A DNA stretch of 64,000 nucleotides from Cyprinodon diabolis (GCA_030533445.1 CM060065.1:47189964-47253963), one strand, 5' to 3'. Counted from the first letter of the stretch, positions 22,610 to 34,016 are shown. Made by a program: numbers and translations. Notes: generated by a model not told the origin, from the letters alone.

Positions 22610-24917
22610 GGATGGCAGTCGAGGGCAGGCACCTTGGCGTTCTAATCCTCGGCTGAAGAAGATGGCTTTTGGGACGTAGAATGTCCCCTATCTTTTGTGG
22701 AAGGAGCCTGAGCTAGAGTGCAAGGTTGAAAGGTTCCAGCTAGTGATAGTTGGACTTACCATGACACATGGCTCTGGAACCAGTCTCCTTGAGAAGGGCT
22801 GGCCATTCTTCCACTCTGGAGTTGCCCCTGGTGAGAGGAACCAAGTAGGAGTGGGCATACTTGTCGCCCCTCATCTTAGTGCCTTTACATTGGGGTTCAC
22901 CTCGGTGAACAAGAGGGTGGCCTTCCTCCACATATGTGTGGGGAGATGGATTCTGTCTGTTGTTTGTGCTTATGTGCCAAAAAGCAGTTAAGATTACACA
23001 CCCTTTCTGGAGTCCTTTGGGATACTGGAAAGTGCCCCTCCCGGGGACTCCCTTGTTCTTCTGGGGGACTTCAATGCTCATGTGGGCAATGACAGTGAGA
23101 CCTGGGGAAGCGTGGAAAGAAGGAATGGCCCACCTGACCTGAACTTGAGTGGTGTTCTGTTATTGGACCTCTATGCCCGTCATGGATTGTCCACAACGAA
23201 CACCATGTTCAAGCATAAAGTTCTCCATATTTGCTCTTGGCACCAGGACACCCTAGGCCATAGTTCGATGATCGACTTTGTTGTTGTTTCAACTGACCTG
23301 TGGCCACATGTCTTTGACACTCAGGTGGTAAGTTGGCTCCGATGGTGGAGGAGGTTGCCAGTCAGACCTGGTAGGAGCAAACATATTGTGAGGGTTTGCT
23401 GGGAAATTCCGACCGAGTCCCCAGTGAGAAGGAACTTTTACTCCCTCCTGTGAGAGAGCTTTGAACATGTTACGAGGGATGTGCGGGACATTGAGTCTTA
23501 GTGGACCATGTTGCATGCCTCTATTGTTGAGGTGGCTAGTTGGAGCCGTGGCTTCACAGTTGTTGGTGCATGTTGCGGCTGCAACCCTCAAACACGCTGG
23601 TGGACCTCATCGGTGAGGGAAGCTTTTAAGCTGAAGGAGTCATATCGGGCTTTATTGACCTGTGGGACTCCAGAAGCCGCTGATGTGTACCAACAGTCAA
23701 AGCAGCAGGCAGCTTTGCTGTTCACTGATACAAAAACTCAGGCATGGGAAGAGTTAGGAGAGGCCATGGAGAAAGACTTCCGTACGGCTTTGTATTGAGA
23801 AAGCAGAGCCTGGGGGCTCCAGGTTGGGTACTCCTATCACTAGTGCTGAGGTCACTGAGGTGGTTAAAAAGCTCCTAGGTGGCCAGCCCCAGGGGTGGAT
23901 GAGATTCGCCCTGGGCATCTTGAAGCTCTGGATGTTGTGGGGTACTCTGGGAGTATGGAGTACCTGGCCCTTTAATAAGGTCTGTTGGGTCTCTGTATGA
24001 CCGGTGTCAGAGCCTTTTCCGCATTGCCGGCAGTAAGTCGGACTTGTTTCCAGTGAGGGTTGGACTCCTCCAAGGTTGCCCTTTGTCAAAACGATTCTGT
24101 TCATAACTTGCTGAGGGGATCCGTTTTGGTGGCCTCAGGATCACGTCTCTGTTATTCGCAAATGACGTAGTTCTATTGGCTACATTAGGATGTGATTTAC
24201 AGCTCTCACTGGAGTGCCCAGATGAGGATCAGTACCTCCAGATCAGAGATCATGGTCTTGAGCCGGAAAAGGGTAAAGTGATTTCTCCGGGTTGGGGAGG
24301 ATACTGCCCCCATTGAAGAGGTTTAAGTGTCTTGGGGTCTCACGAATGAGGGGAAGATGGAGTGGGAGATCGATAGGCAGATTGGTGCGGCGTCTGCTGT
24401 GAAGCGTGCGCTGTACCGGTCTGTTGTGGTGAAGACAGAGCTGAGCCAAAAGGCAAAGCTCTCGATTTACCCGTCAATCTACGTTCCTACTCTCATCTAT
24501 GGTCATGAGCTTTGGGTCATGACCGAAAGAACAAGATCTCGGCTAGAAGTGGCTGAAATGAGTTTTCTCAGTAGTGTGTCTGGGCTCTCGCTTAGAGATA
24601 GGATAAGGAGCTCAGTAATCCAGGGAGAACTAAGAGTAGAACTGACTTGCTGAACTGCTGCTGCATGTCGAGAGGAGCCAGTTGAGGTGTCTCAACTATC
24701 TGGTTTGGATGCCTTCTGGACGCTGGCCTAGGAGCACCTTGGGATGCCCCCGGAGGAGCTGGCCCCAGTGGCTGGGGAGAGGGACATCTCGTCCCCCTTC
24801 TGAAAATGCTACCCCCGTGACCCAACCCTGGATAAGCGGATGAAGATGGATGGATGGATGGATGGATGGATGGATGGATGGATGGATGGATGGATGGATG
24901 GATGGATGGATGGATGG
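22610..24917 (+). mobile_element. Decayed Rex3/RTE-like LINE with (GGAT)n tail
   Basis: Plus-strand pieces of an AP-type endonuclease are readable ([18 protein letters not shown] near 23055-23110; [15 protein letters not shown] near 23270). RT pieces follow (GLLQGCPLS near 24060; LLFANDVVLLA near 24150; SIYVPTLIYGHELWVMTER near 24475-24530), but frames change repeatedly and the central RT is largely deleted; the usual FADD box reads FAND. The 3' end runs into GGATAAGCGGATGAAGATGG and about 18 GGAT repeats (24846-24917), the tail type reported for Rex3. Not functional. Confidence 0.8.
24846..24917 (+). repeat. (GGAT)n microsatellite, LINE tail
   Basis: About 18 uninterrupted ATGG/GGAT units directly at the 3' end of the Rex3-like LINE, so they are the element's own tail, possibly lengthened later by slippage. 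Confidence 0.95.
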
Positions 24918-24919
24918 AA

Positions 24920-25199
24920 TCCTTGTCTCGATGCTCTCGGCCTTTTCTCATAGTAGCTCCAGCTGAGCTGTTCCTGGAGAGAAATATCAACTGTGTCATC
25001 AACACCTTTGTTTATAGATATTGGAGCTTAGCCTATTTCTAGTCTAGTCCTGTTTCTCTGACTGTGATTAACTGGATGTGCTCTCTTTCATCCTCTGACA
25101 TGGGAGCTGGCTCGGAGCTCGTCTGCCTGGCTGTGTGTTTCCTGGACGGGGCTGGAGCTCGTTGAGAGTTAGTTTGTGTATCTCTGCTTCTTTCTGTAT
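24920..25199 (+). mobile_element. L2 3'-UTR fragment
   Basis: Matches the 3' UTR of the L2 copies at 25581-26310 (reverse) and 62780-62960 (forward), for example CCTGGAGAGAAATATCAACT and GGCTGTGTGTTTCCTGGAC. It stops abruptly at 25200, where an LTR-like repeat begins. The missing tail of an L2 in the same direction reappears at 30184-30305, so the two may be halves of one copy. Confidence 0.75.
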
Positions 25200-25200
25200 A

Positions 25201-25574
25201 TGTCACGATTTGGTGGTGTTGGTAGAGGACCCAAATGCAGAGACGAGTTGGTTGAGATGAATTTAAGTGTTTTAATGGGTTTTCAGGTTCTGAGGCTGGA
25301 GGTAAACAGGCTCTGAGGCAGGAGTCAAAAATCCAACAAAAATATCTCACAAGACAGGAGTCAAAACATCCAACAAAATATCTTGAGAACCAGATTCTAG
25401 GAGACATCAAGGAAAAACCAAAAACTAAGAACCAGGAAAAGACAAGGAAGGACGACAGAGAACTGACCAGAGGTTTGATGAGATGTAAGACGAGGATCCA
25501 GCAAACAATAACTGAAGAGGGAGGGTTTTTAAAGGGGACAGAGACAAAGAGAGAGCTGACGAGGAAATTGGCAA
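25201..25574 (-). repeat. LTR-like repeat, left part
   Basis: The left edge TGTCACGATTTGG followed by GAGGACCCAAATGCAGAGAC resembles the reversed 3' end of fish LTRs (compare TGTCATGATTGG at 50373). The sequence resumes at 29483 after the L2 insertion and fades out by about 29655. The right boundary and target duplication could not be found, so the LTR assignment is tentative. Confidence 0.45.
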
Positions 25575-25580
25575 CAGGTT

Positions 25581-28500
25581 CAATTCAATTTTTCAATTCA
25601 GTTTATTTATATAGCGCCAAATTCACAACACATGCCATCTCAAGGCACTTTACAGTTCAACCAGATCATACAGTCAAATTGATACAAAGTTTTCTATCTA
25701 AGGAAAACCAGTTGATTGCATTGACTCATTGACTCAAATACAATCCCTCACACTAAGCATGCTTGCAGCGACAGTGGAGAGGAAAAACTCCCTTTTAACA
25801 GGAAGAAACCTCCAGCAGAACCAGGCTCAGTGTGAGCGGCCATCTGCCGAGGCCGACTGGGGTTCAAGGAGACAGAAGCAGAGATACAAAAAGCAGCTGT
25901 AAAAGGCGGCCCTGTCCAGGAAACACACAGCCAGGCAGACAAGCTCCAAGGCAGCTCCCATGCCAGAGGATGAAGAGAGCACATCCACTCAGCCACGGCC
26001 AGAGAAACAGGAACACACTGGAAAACAGGCCGATCTCCAACATCTACAAACAAGGGTGTTGATGGAAGCAGCACAGCTGATGTTTCTTTCCTGGATGACG
26101 TCACAGCCAAACAGGAACAGACGAGGGAAAACTACTCTGAGGAAAAGCAGAGAGAGCAGAACGTTAGAGATTGAACTAACAGATTCTGCAGAATAGGAGA
26201 ACAGAGAGAGAATGAAGCAGAATGATGACATGGGGGTCCCTATGTCCTCCAAAAGTCTAAGCCTATAGCAGCATAACTTTAAAGACAGCTCAGGATAACC
26301 TGAGCCACCCTAACTATAAGCTTTATCAAAAAGGAAAGTTTTAAGCCTAGTCTTAAAAGTAGACAGAGTGTCTGCCTCACGGACTAAAACTGGTAGTTGG
26401 TTCCACAGGAGAGGAGCCTGATAACTAAAAGATCTGCCTCCCATTCTACTTTTAGAAATTCTAGGAACCACTAGTAAACCTGCAGATTGAGAGCGAAGTG
26501 CTCTGTTAGGAACATAAGGAACAATCAGATCTCTGATATAAGATGGAGCTTGGCCATTTAAGGCTTTATATGTGAGAAGGAGGATTTTAAATTCAATTCT
26601 TGATTTAACAGGAAGCCAATGAAGAGAAGCCAGGATAGGAGAGATATGATCTCTCTTTTTAATTTTCATCAGAACTCTGGCTGCAGCATTTTGGATCAGC
26701 TGAAGGCTTTTAACTACAGTTTGTGGACTTCCTGATAGTAAAGAATTACAATAGTCCAGCCTTGAAGTAACAAATGCATGGACTAGTTTCTCAGCATCAC
26801 CCCTGGACAGGAGATTTCTAATTTTTGCAATATTCCTCAGATGAAAGAAGGAAATTCTAGAAACCTCTTTGATCTGGGATTTAAATGACAGGTCCTGATC
26901 AAAAATAACACCAAGATTTTTTACTTTATTATCTGAAATCAGTTTAATCCCATCCAAATGAAGTGACTGGCTAATCAGCTTCTTTTTCAGAGACTCTGGT
27001 CCAAAGACTATAACTTCTGTTTTGTCTGCATTCAGAAGCAGAAAGTTAAGAGTCATCCAGGTTTTTATGTCTTCAAGACATGCCTGTAATCTATGTAATG
27101 GGTTAGCTTCATCTGGATTTATAGACAGATATAGCTGGGTATCATCAGCATAACAGTGGAAATTAATCCCATGCTGTCTAATAACTCTACCAATTGGGAG
27201 CATGTATAAAGTAAAGAGAATTGGTCCTAGCACCGATCCCTGTGGTACTCCACAGGTAACCTTTGAGCATGTTGAAGATCTATCATTAATATAAACAAAC
27301 TGAATTCGATCAGATAGATAAGATTTAAACCAGTCTAGTGCTGTTCCTTTAATTCCAACAAAATATTCATGTCTTTCTAAAAGAATATTATGGTCAACTG
27401 TATCAAATGCAGCACTAAGATCCAACAGGACGAGCACAGATACAAGTCCATTATCTGAGGCCATGAGAATATCATTAGTGACTTTCACCAGAGCTGTTTC
27501 AGTGCTATGATGAGCTCTAAAGCCAGACTGAAACTCTTCAAAAAGTTCATTATGGTGTAAGTGGTCGCAAACTTGTTTGGCAACTACTTTCTCAAGAATT
27601 TTGGATAAGAAAGGAAGATTGGATATAGGTCTATAATTAACCAAGTCATCTGGGTCAAGAGACGGTTTCTTAAGCAGAGGTTTAATTACAGCAACCTTAA
27701 AAGCTTTAGGTACATATCCCTGTAACAGAGATAGATTGATCACATCTAAAATGGAGGAGGAGATCAAAGGGAATACCTCCTTAAATAACCTGGTTGGAAC
27801 TGGATCTAACATACAAGTTGAAGGCTTAGATGAAGACAATAATTTTGCTAATTCAGAAAGTTCAACTGGATCAAAGCAGTCTAAACCCGGTTCAGATTCC
27901 ATGACTACCTCAGGTACAATCGCGGATAGAGGAGTGCTTATGATCTTATTTTTAATAAGATCAATCTTATTTATAAAGAATCCCATAAAATCATTGCTGC
28001 TAAGAGCAGGTGGAATGGACGGTTCAACAGAGCTATGGCTCTGGGTGAGTTTGGCAACTGTATTAAAAATAAATCTAGGATTATTCTTATTCTCCTCTAT
28101 CAATGAGGAGAAGTATGCTGCTCTTGCTTTACAAAGGGTCCTCTTATACAGCAGTAAACCATTTTTCCAGACTAGGAAGGACTCCCGCAGGCCTGTGGAG
28201 CGATATTTTCTCTCCAGTTTCCTAGCATTTTGCTTCAAAGTACGCAGCTCTGCATTAAACCAAGGAGCAAGCTTTCTATTTTCAACGGTTTTCATTTTCA
28301 AGGGAGCTGCGTTGTCTAAGGCAGTACGCAGAGAACTAGCAACCCCATCAACAAAATCATCAACCTGTGAAGGGGAATAAGCTATGCTTTTGCACCCTGC
28401 AGCACTCCTCAGCGACACAGAGGAGAGAGAAAGTGAAGCAGATTCTTTAAAATTTATAACTGCACCATCTGATAAAGATCTACTAAAATTGAACCTTCTT

Positions 28501-29476
28501 TTGGGGGAGGAGAACTCTGTTAAAGTAATCCTGAAGGTTATTAGAAAGTGGTCAGAGAGGACAGGGTTGTGAGGAAATACTGTTATTTCTTCACATTCTA
28601 TGCCGTATGTCAGCACAAGATCCAAAGTATGAAGATGAGAATGTGTGGGACTATTCACATTTTGAACAAAGCCAATAGTGTCTAAGATAGCATTAAAGGC
28701 TGCTCTTAAGCTATCGCCTTCAATGTCAGCATGGATGTTAAAATCTCCCACTATGATGACCCTGTCAGTATTTAATACCAAATCAGAAAGGAACTCTGAA
28801 AACTCATCTAAAAATTCAGAGTAAGGACCTGGTGGACGATACAAAGTTACAAAAAGAAGAGGTTTTCTTGCCTTGAAATTTGGATGAGGGAAATTAAGGG
28901 TTAAATGTTCAAAAGAGTTGTAGGTATTAACTGTTTTGGGAGTAATCAGTAAGTCAGACTGGAAGATTGTTGCTACTCCTCCTCCTCGCCCAGAACTTCT
29001 GGGTGTGTGAAAATTTAAATAGCTTGAAGGAGTTGCCTCGTTTATGCTCACATAATCCTCTTGCTGCAGCCAGGTTTCTGTAAGGCGAAACAAGTCAATG
29101 TGATTATCACAAATCAAGTCATTAACTAGCAGACTTTTAGAGGAAAGAGATCTTATGTTAAACAGACCGCATTTAATTTTTTTAACTTTTTCCCCAATTG
29201 GAGTTATTTTGATTTTAATTAGATTATCATGATTTACTCCTTTGGGAATCTTTGCTAATTTATTAGATTTTGGTTGTGGGCAAGACACTGTCTGGATGGA
29301 GTAAAGAGTGGGTAACAGTAGAGAAGCTGCAGAGATGTGTGTTAAACTACAACTCTGCTTCCTGGTCTGCACCCTGGGTGGTCAGGGTTTTGGAGGACTA
29401 ATAAATGTGGCCAGATTCCTAGAAAGAAGAGCTGCACCATCCAAAGTGGGATGGATGCCGTCTCTCCGAATCAGAC
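25581..29476 (-). mobile_element. Near full-length L2/Maui-like LINE with 6-bp TSD
   Basis: This non-LTR retrotransposon runs from about 29476 (5') to 25581 (3'). CAGGTT flanks it on both sides (25575-25580 and 29477-29482), a plausible target duplication, and the repeat it split continues on either side. The 3' end has the L2-style terminal TATATAAATAAACTGAATTG followed by AATTGAATTG repeats. About 100 bases of 5' UTR precede a 1020-codon frame. It is the only uninterrupted large TE frame in the window, implying a recent insertion. Shorter pieces of the same family occur at 19276, 22386, 24920, 30184, 48755 and 62146. Confidence 0.88.
26310..29372 (-). CDS. L2 LINE ORF2: AP endonuclease plus reverse transcriptase
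   Basis: The polyprotein nicks genomic DNA and copies its RNA at the nick. Residues about 70-280 are an APE-type endonuclease with FNIRSL (72), TETW (98-101), GDFN (209-212) and SDH (273-275). The RT spans about 560-800 with [59 protein letters not shown] and the catalytic YADD (741-744). The C-terminus has [10 protein letters not shown] and LHWLPVK, typical of the L2/CR1 group. No internal stop in 1020 codons. The frame is bounded upstream by TGA at 29384-29382 and has no ATG before about residue 360; position 1 is GTG, so the real start is uncertain. An ATG frame of 32 codons (29440-29342) overlaps the beginning in another frame. Confidence 0.9.
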   Translation of the reverse strand: MQTRKQSCSLTHISAASLLLPTLYSIQTVSCPQPKSNKLAKIPKGVNHDNLIKIKITPIGEKVKKIKCGLFNIRSLSSKSLLVNDLICDNHIDLFRLTETWLQQEDYVSINEATPSSYLNFHTPRSSGRGGGVATIFQSDLLITPKTVNTYNSFEHLTLNFPHPNFKARKPLLFVTLYRPPGPYSEFLDEFSEFLSDLVLNTDRVIIVGDFNIHADIEGDSLRAAFNAILDTIGFVQNVNSPTHSHLHTLDLVLTYGIECEEITVFPHNPVLSDHFLITFRITLTEFSSPKRRFNFSRSLSDGAVINFKESASLSLSSVSLRSAAGCKSIAYSPSQVDDFVDGVASSLRTALDNAAPLKMKTVENRKLAPWFNAELRTLKQNARKLERKYRSTGLRESFLVWKNGLLLYKRTLCKARAAYFSSLIEENKNNPRFIFNTVAKLTQSHSSVEPSIPPALSSNDFMGFFINKIDLIKNKIISTPLSAIVPEVVMESEPGLDCFDPVELSELAKLLSSSKPSTCMLDPVPTRLFKEVFPLISSSILDVINLSLLQGYVPKAFKVAVIKPLLKKPSLDPDDLVNYRPISNLPFLSKILEKVVAKQVCDHLHHNELFEEFQSGFRAHHSTETALVKVTNDILMASDNGLVSVLVLLDLSAAFDTVDHNILLERHEYFVGIKGTALDWFKSYLSDRIQFVYINDRSSTCSKVTCGVPQGSVLGPILFTLYMLPIGRVIRQHGINFHCYADDTQLYLSINPDEANPLHRLQACLEDIKTWMTLNFLLLNADKTEVIVFGPESLKKKLISQSLHLDGIKLISDNKVKNLGVIFDQDLSFKSQIKEVSRISFFHLRNIAKIRNLLSRGDAEKLVHAFVTSRLDYCNSLLSGSPQTVVKSLQLIQNAAARVLMKIKKRDHISPILASLHWLPVKSRIEFKILLLTYKALNGQAPSYIRDLIVPYVPNRALRSQSAGLLVVPRISKSRMGGRSFSYQAPLLWNQLPVLVREADTLSTFKTRLKTFLFDKAYS

Positions 29477-29482
29477 CAGGTT

Positions 29483-29655
29483 AATGGCAGGACAGAGAAA
29501 ACAGCAAGGGAGGACAGAGCAGAAAACAGAGCTAGGGATAGAGGACACAAGAGGGCAGCAGAGGACAACAAATGGAAAACCTGGAGGACAGGAACTAACA
29601 AGAAAACAACAAAATAATAATTAGACACTAAAACAAGGAGCAAAGATCAGGAACC
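29483..29655 (-). repeat. LTR-like repeat, right part
   Basis: Purine-rich plus-strand sequence (AGGACAGAGAAAACAGCAAG) continues from the block interrupted at 25574; deleting the L2 and one CAGGTT copy joins the two. Its outer edge is not defined. Confidence 0.4.
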
Positions 29656-30184
29656 GTGAGGTCCATTGAAAATCAAACATGTTTGATTTTCAGTGGACCG
29701 TCATTGGCAAAATCGCTCAGTGCGCAAACAAGGACTCTTCTCCTTCTTCCTCTCAGATGAAAACACAGAAGCATGGCAGGGGTGTGAGTGAAATGTGATT
29801 CTTTCTGTAAAATGGACAGACCATAATGGCCACGTTTGCTCAGCCATGTCTTTGTCCAAATACATTGCCGCCTTCTCTTCTTAGGTTTTTCAGCACAAAA
29901 TTGCACAAATTGCGAGGGCAGCGTGTTTCACTCTAGTGAGCTTCATATTCCTCTTTCAGTGGTTTGGCGTCTGAGTAGCTCCATCTCACTGCGGAGCTGA
30001 GTACGACATGGTTTTTAGACGTTCAGTGTGAGCAGGTAGATCGCATCAGAGCGTCATGCTGCACAGTGTGAGAACACACATTGTGAGCTGTGAACTCACA
30101 CTGTACGGCGAAGGGTTTCGTAGTACAGTGTGAGCTGTAGCTGCATGCAACGATTGAAAAAATCGCACAGTGTATGCCCGGCTT
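29656..30184. mobile_element. Non-autonomous DNA element, copy 2
   Basis: Shares CAGTGTGAGCAG and a terminal ACAGTGTATGCCCGGCTTTA with copy 1 at 5741-6895. It contains a 40-bp near-perfect palindrome at 29660-29699 centred on AAACATGTTT, with one mismatched pair. The motif CAGTGTGAG recurs at about 30028, 30064 and 30134, possibly as transposase-binding repeats. The 77-codon minus-strand frame here is not recognisable as protein. Confidence 0.5.
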
Positions 30185-30305
30185 TAGATAGAAAACTTTA
30201 AATCAATTTGACTGTAAGATCTGGTGAACTGTAAAGTGCCTTAAAATGACATGTGTTATGAAATGGGGCTTTAAATAAACTGAATAGAAATGAATTGAAT
30301 TAACA
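30184..30305 (+). mobile_element. L2 3' tail
   Basis: TAGATAGAAAACTTTAAATC, GAACTGTAAAGTGCC and the terminal AAATAAACTGAATAG match the L2 3' end in the same orientation as the piece at 24920-25199. Confidence 0.75.
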
Positions 30306-30425
30306 GTAAATTTGGCTCGCAATGATTTACTTTACTGAGCAGTAACCACGTTACTAACTTAGTTACTTTTTTGGGGAAGTAAGTAGTAGCCTAACTATAA
30401 CTACTTTTTAAAAAAAATCAACAAC
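30306..30425. repeat. hAT-like repeat end fragment
   Basis: CGTTACTAACTTAGTTACTT followed by a terminal CAACAACACTG resembles the end of a common fish hAT-type MITE (CAGTGTTG ends). No left end is visible. Confidence 0.4.
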
Positions 30426-30630
30426 ACTGTTAGTGAACTAGGGAAAATGTAAAACTAACTCAAATCACACCAACAACACAGATCCTGATGGTTTTCAACA
30501 TTTGTGATCCTCTGTTACCTTGTATTTCTGAAGGAAAAAAAAATAACTATAGAATAAGTGTTAGAGAATAACCTGTTATTAAACAGGAATTATCTTAGAT
30601 CTAAACCAGTTCTTCAAGCTTTTTAATGTG

Positions 30631-30741
30631 TTTTGCTTTCGGTTGGTAGTGTATAAAACACCAGCGCTGACACATCCTCCAAACCAACCCAACATTTATG
30701 CCAACATTTGTGCTTCACCAACTATATTTTTCTTTTGAGAT
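30631..30741 (+). promoter_or_regulatory. ISRE-like plus TATA promoter, candidate exon 1 of the GVIN locus
   Basis: TTTTGCTTTCGGTT (30631-30644) is a degenerate ISRE (two of three spaced TTTC-type boxes, reverse orientation of GAAANNGAAA). Seven bases later comes TATAAAA (30652-30658). The downstream sequence ACACCAGCGCTGACACA aligns with ATACCAGAACTGACAGA at the 47.24-kb promoter. GAGATG|GTAATT at 30741/30742 could be the first splice donor. GVIN genes are interferon-inducible, and this lies 5.1 kb upstream of the GVIN exon on the same strand. Start site and exon are inferred. Confidence 0.45.
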
Positions 30742-30759
30742 GGTAATTTTCTACTAATT

Positions 30760-31790
30760 GCTAAGCCAAGTTCAATATTTTTAATGTAACTAAATCAAGA
30801 ACATGATATGTTATTGTGATAACATGTTTATGGTTTGCTTGACTGATCTGAATTGTTTATTTTAGATACATGAAAGGCTGTAGAGAATTTAACATTTAGC
30901 CCAAAAATATACATAAATCTGGTTTATTTCAGTAGATTTTTTTTTTTAACAAAGACATTTGAGTCTGGTAGGAAATAAGACATGCCTATAATAAAAATAA
31001 TAATTAAGGTACAAATGTATGAATATAATTTGGGTTAAAAATATTAAATGAGTTTATCAGAATTTTACATTTATTGCTGTGTCAAAAATGACATGACATC
31101 ATTCTTATTATTACTAAGCAGCTTTTTCCATGTCTCCACTGGTATTTTGATGAACAAATAGAATGCGCTCGTTCTGACAAGCTGTAAAACTGTATATAAA
31201 TTAACCACACAAACAGGCCAAAAAAAGATGAGCCTTTTTGTTATCCGATCAGTAATCCTCAGAAATACTCAAAATACTGCTCACTGGCAGATAACTACAA
31301 AACCAAAGTGAAGAGTAATACAAATAACAAATAACACTTAAAACTTCTATATTAATAAATATTTAATATGTTTACTAAAATAATAAAATTTTATTTTCCC
31401 GAGAAGGTGGCCTAAATCAAAGTGAAAAACGTTTATGTCTTATCTTTAGGATTTTCTTTTCATACCAGCTCCTGTGAGATGATGCAGTATGTTCTTTGGT
31501 CAAACAAATGCCTATATTGTATTTTTTGTAGAAGTTTTGATATGGATTTAAATGAAAATGGGATTTACCTCTCCTGCTTTCATCCGATACAAAGGCAATT
31601 ATAACATAAATATCCATAATCTAATAATGAGACAAAGGAATTTTTTTCTAGTGTCACGTAGCTCTAAAATGTACATTATAATATACATAATCTATATTGC
31701 AATTAAATCCAGGCCGGTCTTTGATTGGACAGTAGGTGTGTTTAATTTACATCCAGTTTCATAAACTAAAAGGTTGTGAGTGTGAAGATG
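30760..31790 (+). other. AT-rich presumed GVIN intron
   Basis: No repeats with clear ends and no coding frame. If the promoter at 30.63 kb serves the GVIN exon, this is intronic. Confidence 0.35.
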
Positions 31791-31794
31791 GAGC

Positions 31795-32350
31795 CGAGTA
31801 GCCTCGTGAGACCATCCTGATCTCGCGAGCTTTCAAGGTTAACTCGCAGATCAGTCTGGAGACTCTCCGTTAAAAAAAATTTGGAGCCGTTCACCAAACG
31901 AACGTCCAATCAGCGTTGGCTTTGAGGTGGGTTGAGGTGTGACGCAACGAGAAGCGCGACAGTTCAGTCTAAAGAACATGGCGGCTTCAGCCGATGAAAC
32001 TAGCGTTAGCGTGGCTATCGAGCAAGTTTTATCGGAATTACAGAGTATTTCTTCACTAAAAGAAGAGCAAAACACTGCTCTGGAGGCTTTTCTCAGAGGA
32101 AAAGATGTTTTTGCTCTTCTCCCGACTGGTTTCGGCAAGAGTAGCCTGGCTTGTGGTTGTGTTTTCGTTGTCACTCTGTTAGTACGTCATATGCTTCGTT
32201 GATCTGATTGGTTTATTTGGCCCGTCTATCACCAACATAGGCCAATCAGCTAACCAGTATTTTCACCCCTTCCCAAAATTACTTCAACGGAAGGTTTCCA
32301 GATGGATATGTGGAGCAAATCCATCTGGCGGAGTCAGGTTAGGATCCGAC
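31795..32350 (+). mobile_element. Repeat carrying a RecQ-like helicase start
   Basis: GC/CpG-rich block (CTGATCTCGCGAGC near 31815; TCCATCTGGCGGAGTCAGG near 32320) enclosing a truncated helicase frame. The CTCGTGAGACC/TCTCGCGAG ends and the captured RecQ N-terminus are, to my recollection, a pattern dispersed in fish genomes. Exact element ends and class are not resolved. Confidence 0.5.
31978..32202 (+). pseudogene. RecQ-like DNA helicase N-terminal fragment
   Basis: From ATG at 31978 the frame reads MAASADETSVSVAIEQVL, then SLKEEQNTALEAFLRGKDVF and LLPTGFGKSSLACG. LKEEQ...AL matches the RecQ motif 0 and LPTGFGKS is Walker A (motif I). The frame then leaves homology (CVFVVTLLVRHMLR) and stops at 32202, so DEAH and all later helicase motifs are absent. 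The fragment lies inside a dispersed repeat and ahead of the GVIN exon on the same strand. Confidence 0.7.
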
Positions 32351-32359
32351 CGGGCGAGA

Positions 32360-33110
32360 AGAGTTATGAGCACGCGCAGCGATGAGGACGAGCGCGCGCA
32401 TTACCGAGGTCAAGCTCACAGAAACATTGTTGAGCGCGTGACACAGACTGACAGCTGGCTGCCTTTAATCAACACGCATTCTTTACTTTCTCAGGGCTGT
32501 AATCATTTACCTTTACATTTTTTTACGCAAAGATGCTGGGAATCAGACGGTCCTGCTTGGGTTTTTTTTTTTCTGAAACAGTCTTCTTGTTTAATTCTAT
32601 CGCAAACTATATTTTATTTTTATCTAATATTATTTTATGTATATTATTGAATTGTTTTAATAATATTATGGAGACATCTGAACGCTGTCAATGAGCAAAA
32701 ATATAAAGTTTTCAAAGCATCTAATTTTTCTTTTAATATAAACAAGAAACATCATTACATCTACATTATTATTTTGCAGCTCACTTGTCAAACCACACAC
32801 ACCAACATAGTGCAGATTTTCAGATGTCTGGACATCTGTGGTAACAATATTAAATCAGTTTATTTTATCAGAAAGGTACATTTATTGCCATGTCAACAAT
32901 TACACATATCTTTCTCAATAATTCACACACACAAAAGAACAAAAACACGTTAGCATTGCACCAGACCAAACATGGTGAACATGCTGGAGGCTTAAAGTTT
33001 GGTAATAACAACTTGTGATTTGTGGAAATGTGGAAAGTAGTCAAACATCCTGTTGGAAAAGTGAAGAAATTTAATATGATCAAAACAGCCTCAACAAACT
33101 GCACACTTGT
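32360..33110. other. No gene recognised
   Basis: A CpG-containing start (32366-32470, GAGCGCGCGCATTACCG) gives way to AT-rich DNA. The short plus-strand frame at 32366 has no recognisable family and may belong to the preceding repeat. Confidence 0.4.
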
Positions 33111-33117
33111 ATGTCTC

Positions 33118-33360
33118 TTTTATTTATTTATTTATTTATTTTTTTTACATACTCTAATAATCCCAGAGGGAAATTGTTTCTCTGTATTTAACCCATCCCC
33201 TTGGGGAGCAGTGGGCTGCCATTGTGAGGCGCTCGGGGAGCAGTGTGAGGTTAAGGGTCTTGCTCAGGGACCCAGAGTGGCAGTCTGTGGGAGTGGGGGA
33301 TCAAACTCACAACCTCAGGATTCAAAGCCCTATGCCCTAACCACTAGGCCACCACTCCTC
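33118..33360 (-). mobile_element. tRNA-derived SINE (reverse copy)
   Basis: Reverse complement of the SINE type at 6080-6320: on the minus strand it reads GTGGCCTAGTGGTTAGGGCA (A-box region) and GGTTGTGAGTTTGATCC (B-box region), then CAATGGCAGCCCACTGCTCC and a tail. The plus-strand left end is the TTTATTTATTTATT tract (33119-33150). Confidence 0.8.
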
Positions 33361-33458
33361 TTTAACCACAGTGTGCAGATTATGCATTTGAATCTATTTG
33401 AATTTAAGCAAAGTAAAAATTTGTTTAAGTATTTTAAAGTTTTTACTTTCTGTTTCAG

Positions 33459-33828
33459 GTACTATAAACTCACGGGCAGTGTTGCAGCCTTTGGATCACA
33501 ATTCCCCATATGCTTGGTAAACCTCTCTCAACTTAAAATAGCTAATTATTTATCAATATCAATTAGCAATTGCTAGAAAGTCATAATAAATGTCAGTATG
33601 AAGTAAATCAAACAATTATTTTGATTGTTAAGAAGAGTTTAACTGATATGTGAAGATAAATAAAACAGTAAACAGTTTCCTTTCCTTTTAAAAGAATGAA
33701 TGTATTCAATTATTTGGGTACAATTTGGTTTTGTGTTCTTTCTTTATGCTATGTTTATTGTTTCTTTTAGTTTTCAGATAAAGAAAAGAGTCAGACCACA
33801 TCTACAATGAAATAACAACTACCAGAAG
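33459..33828 (+). other. Two possible noncoding exons of the GVIN locus
   Basis: TTTCTGTTTCAG precedes 33459 and GGTAAAC follows 33516. TTGTTTCTTTTAG precedes 33771 and GGTACAT follows 33828. Each would be a 58-nt exon. The second has stops in all three frames, so they could only be 5' UTR. Splice-like signals in AT-rich DNA are easily found by chance. Confidence 0.2.
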
Positions 33829-33871
33829 GTACATTTTAAAGTATTTTTTAATGTTAACAGTTGCCCTATAC

Positions 33872-34016
<145 letters not shown>

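Noticed and set aside
24846..24917. CRISPR-like or satellite array
   Set aside because: A 4-bp microsatellite that is the LINE tail; no spacers. No CRISPR array exists in the window.
27736..28380. 214-codon plus-strand frame
   Set aside because: Antisense shadow of the intact L2 endonuclease-RT frame.
33290..33350. tRNA gene candidate (B-box-like sequence)
   Set aside because: It is the head of a SINE; no cloverleaf can be formed and the same unit recurs at 6080.
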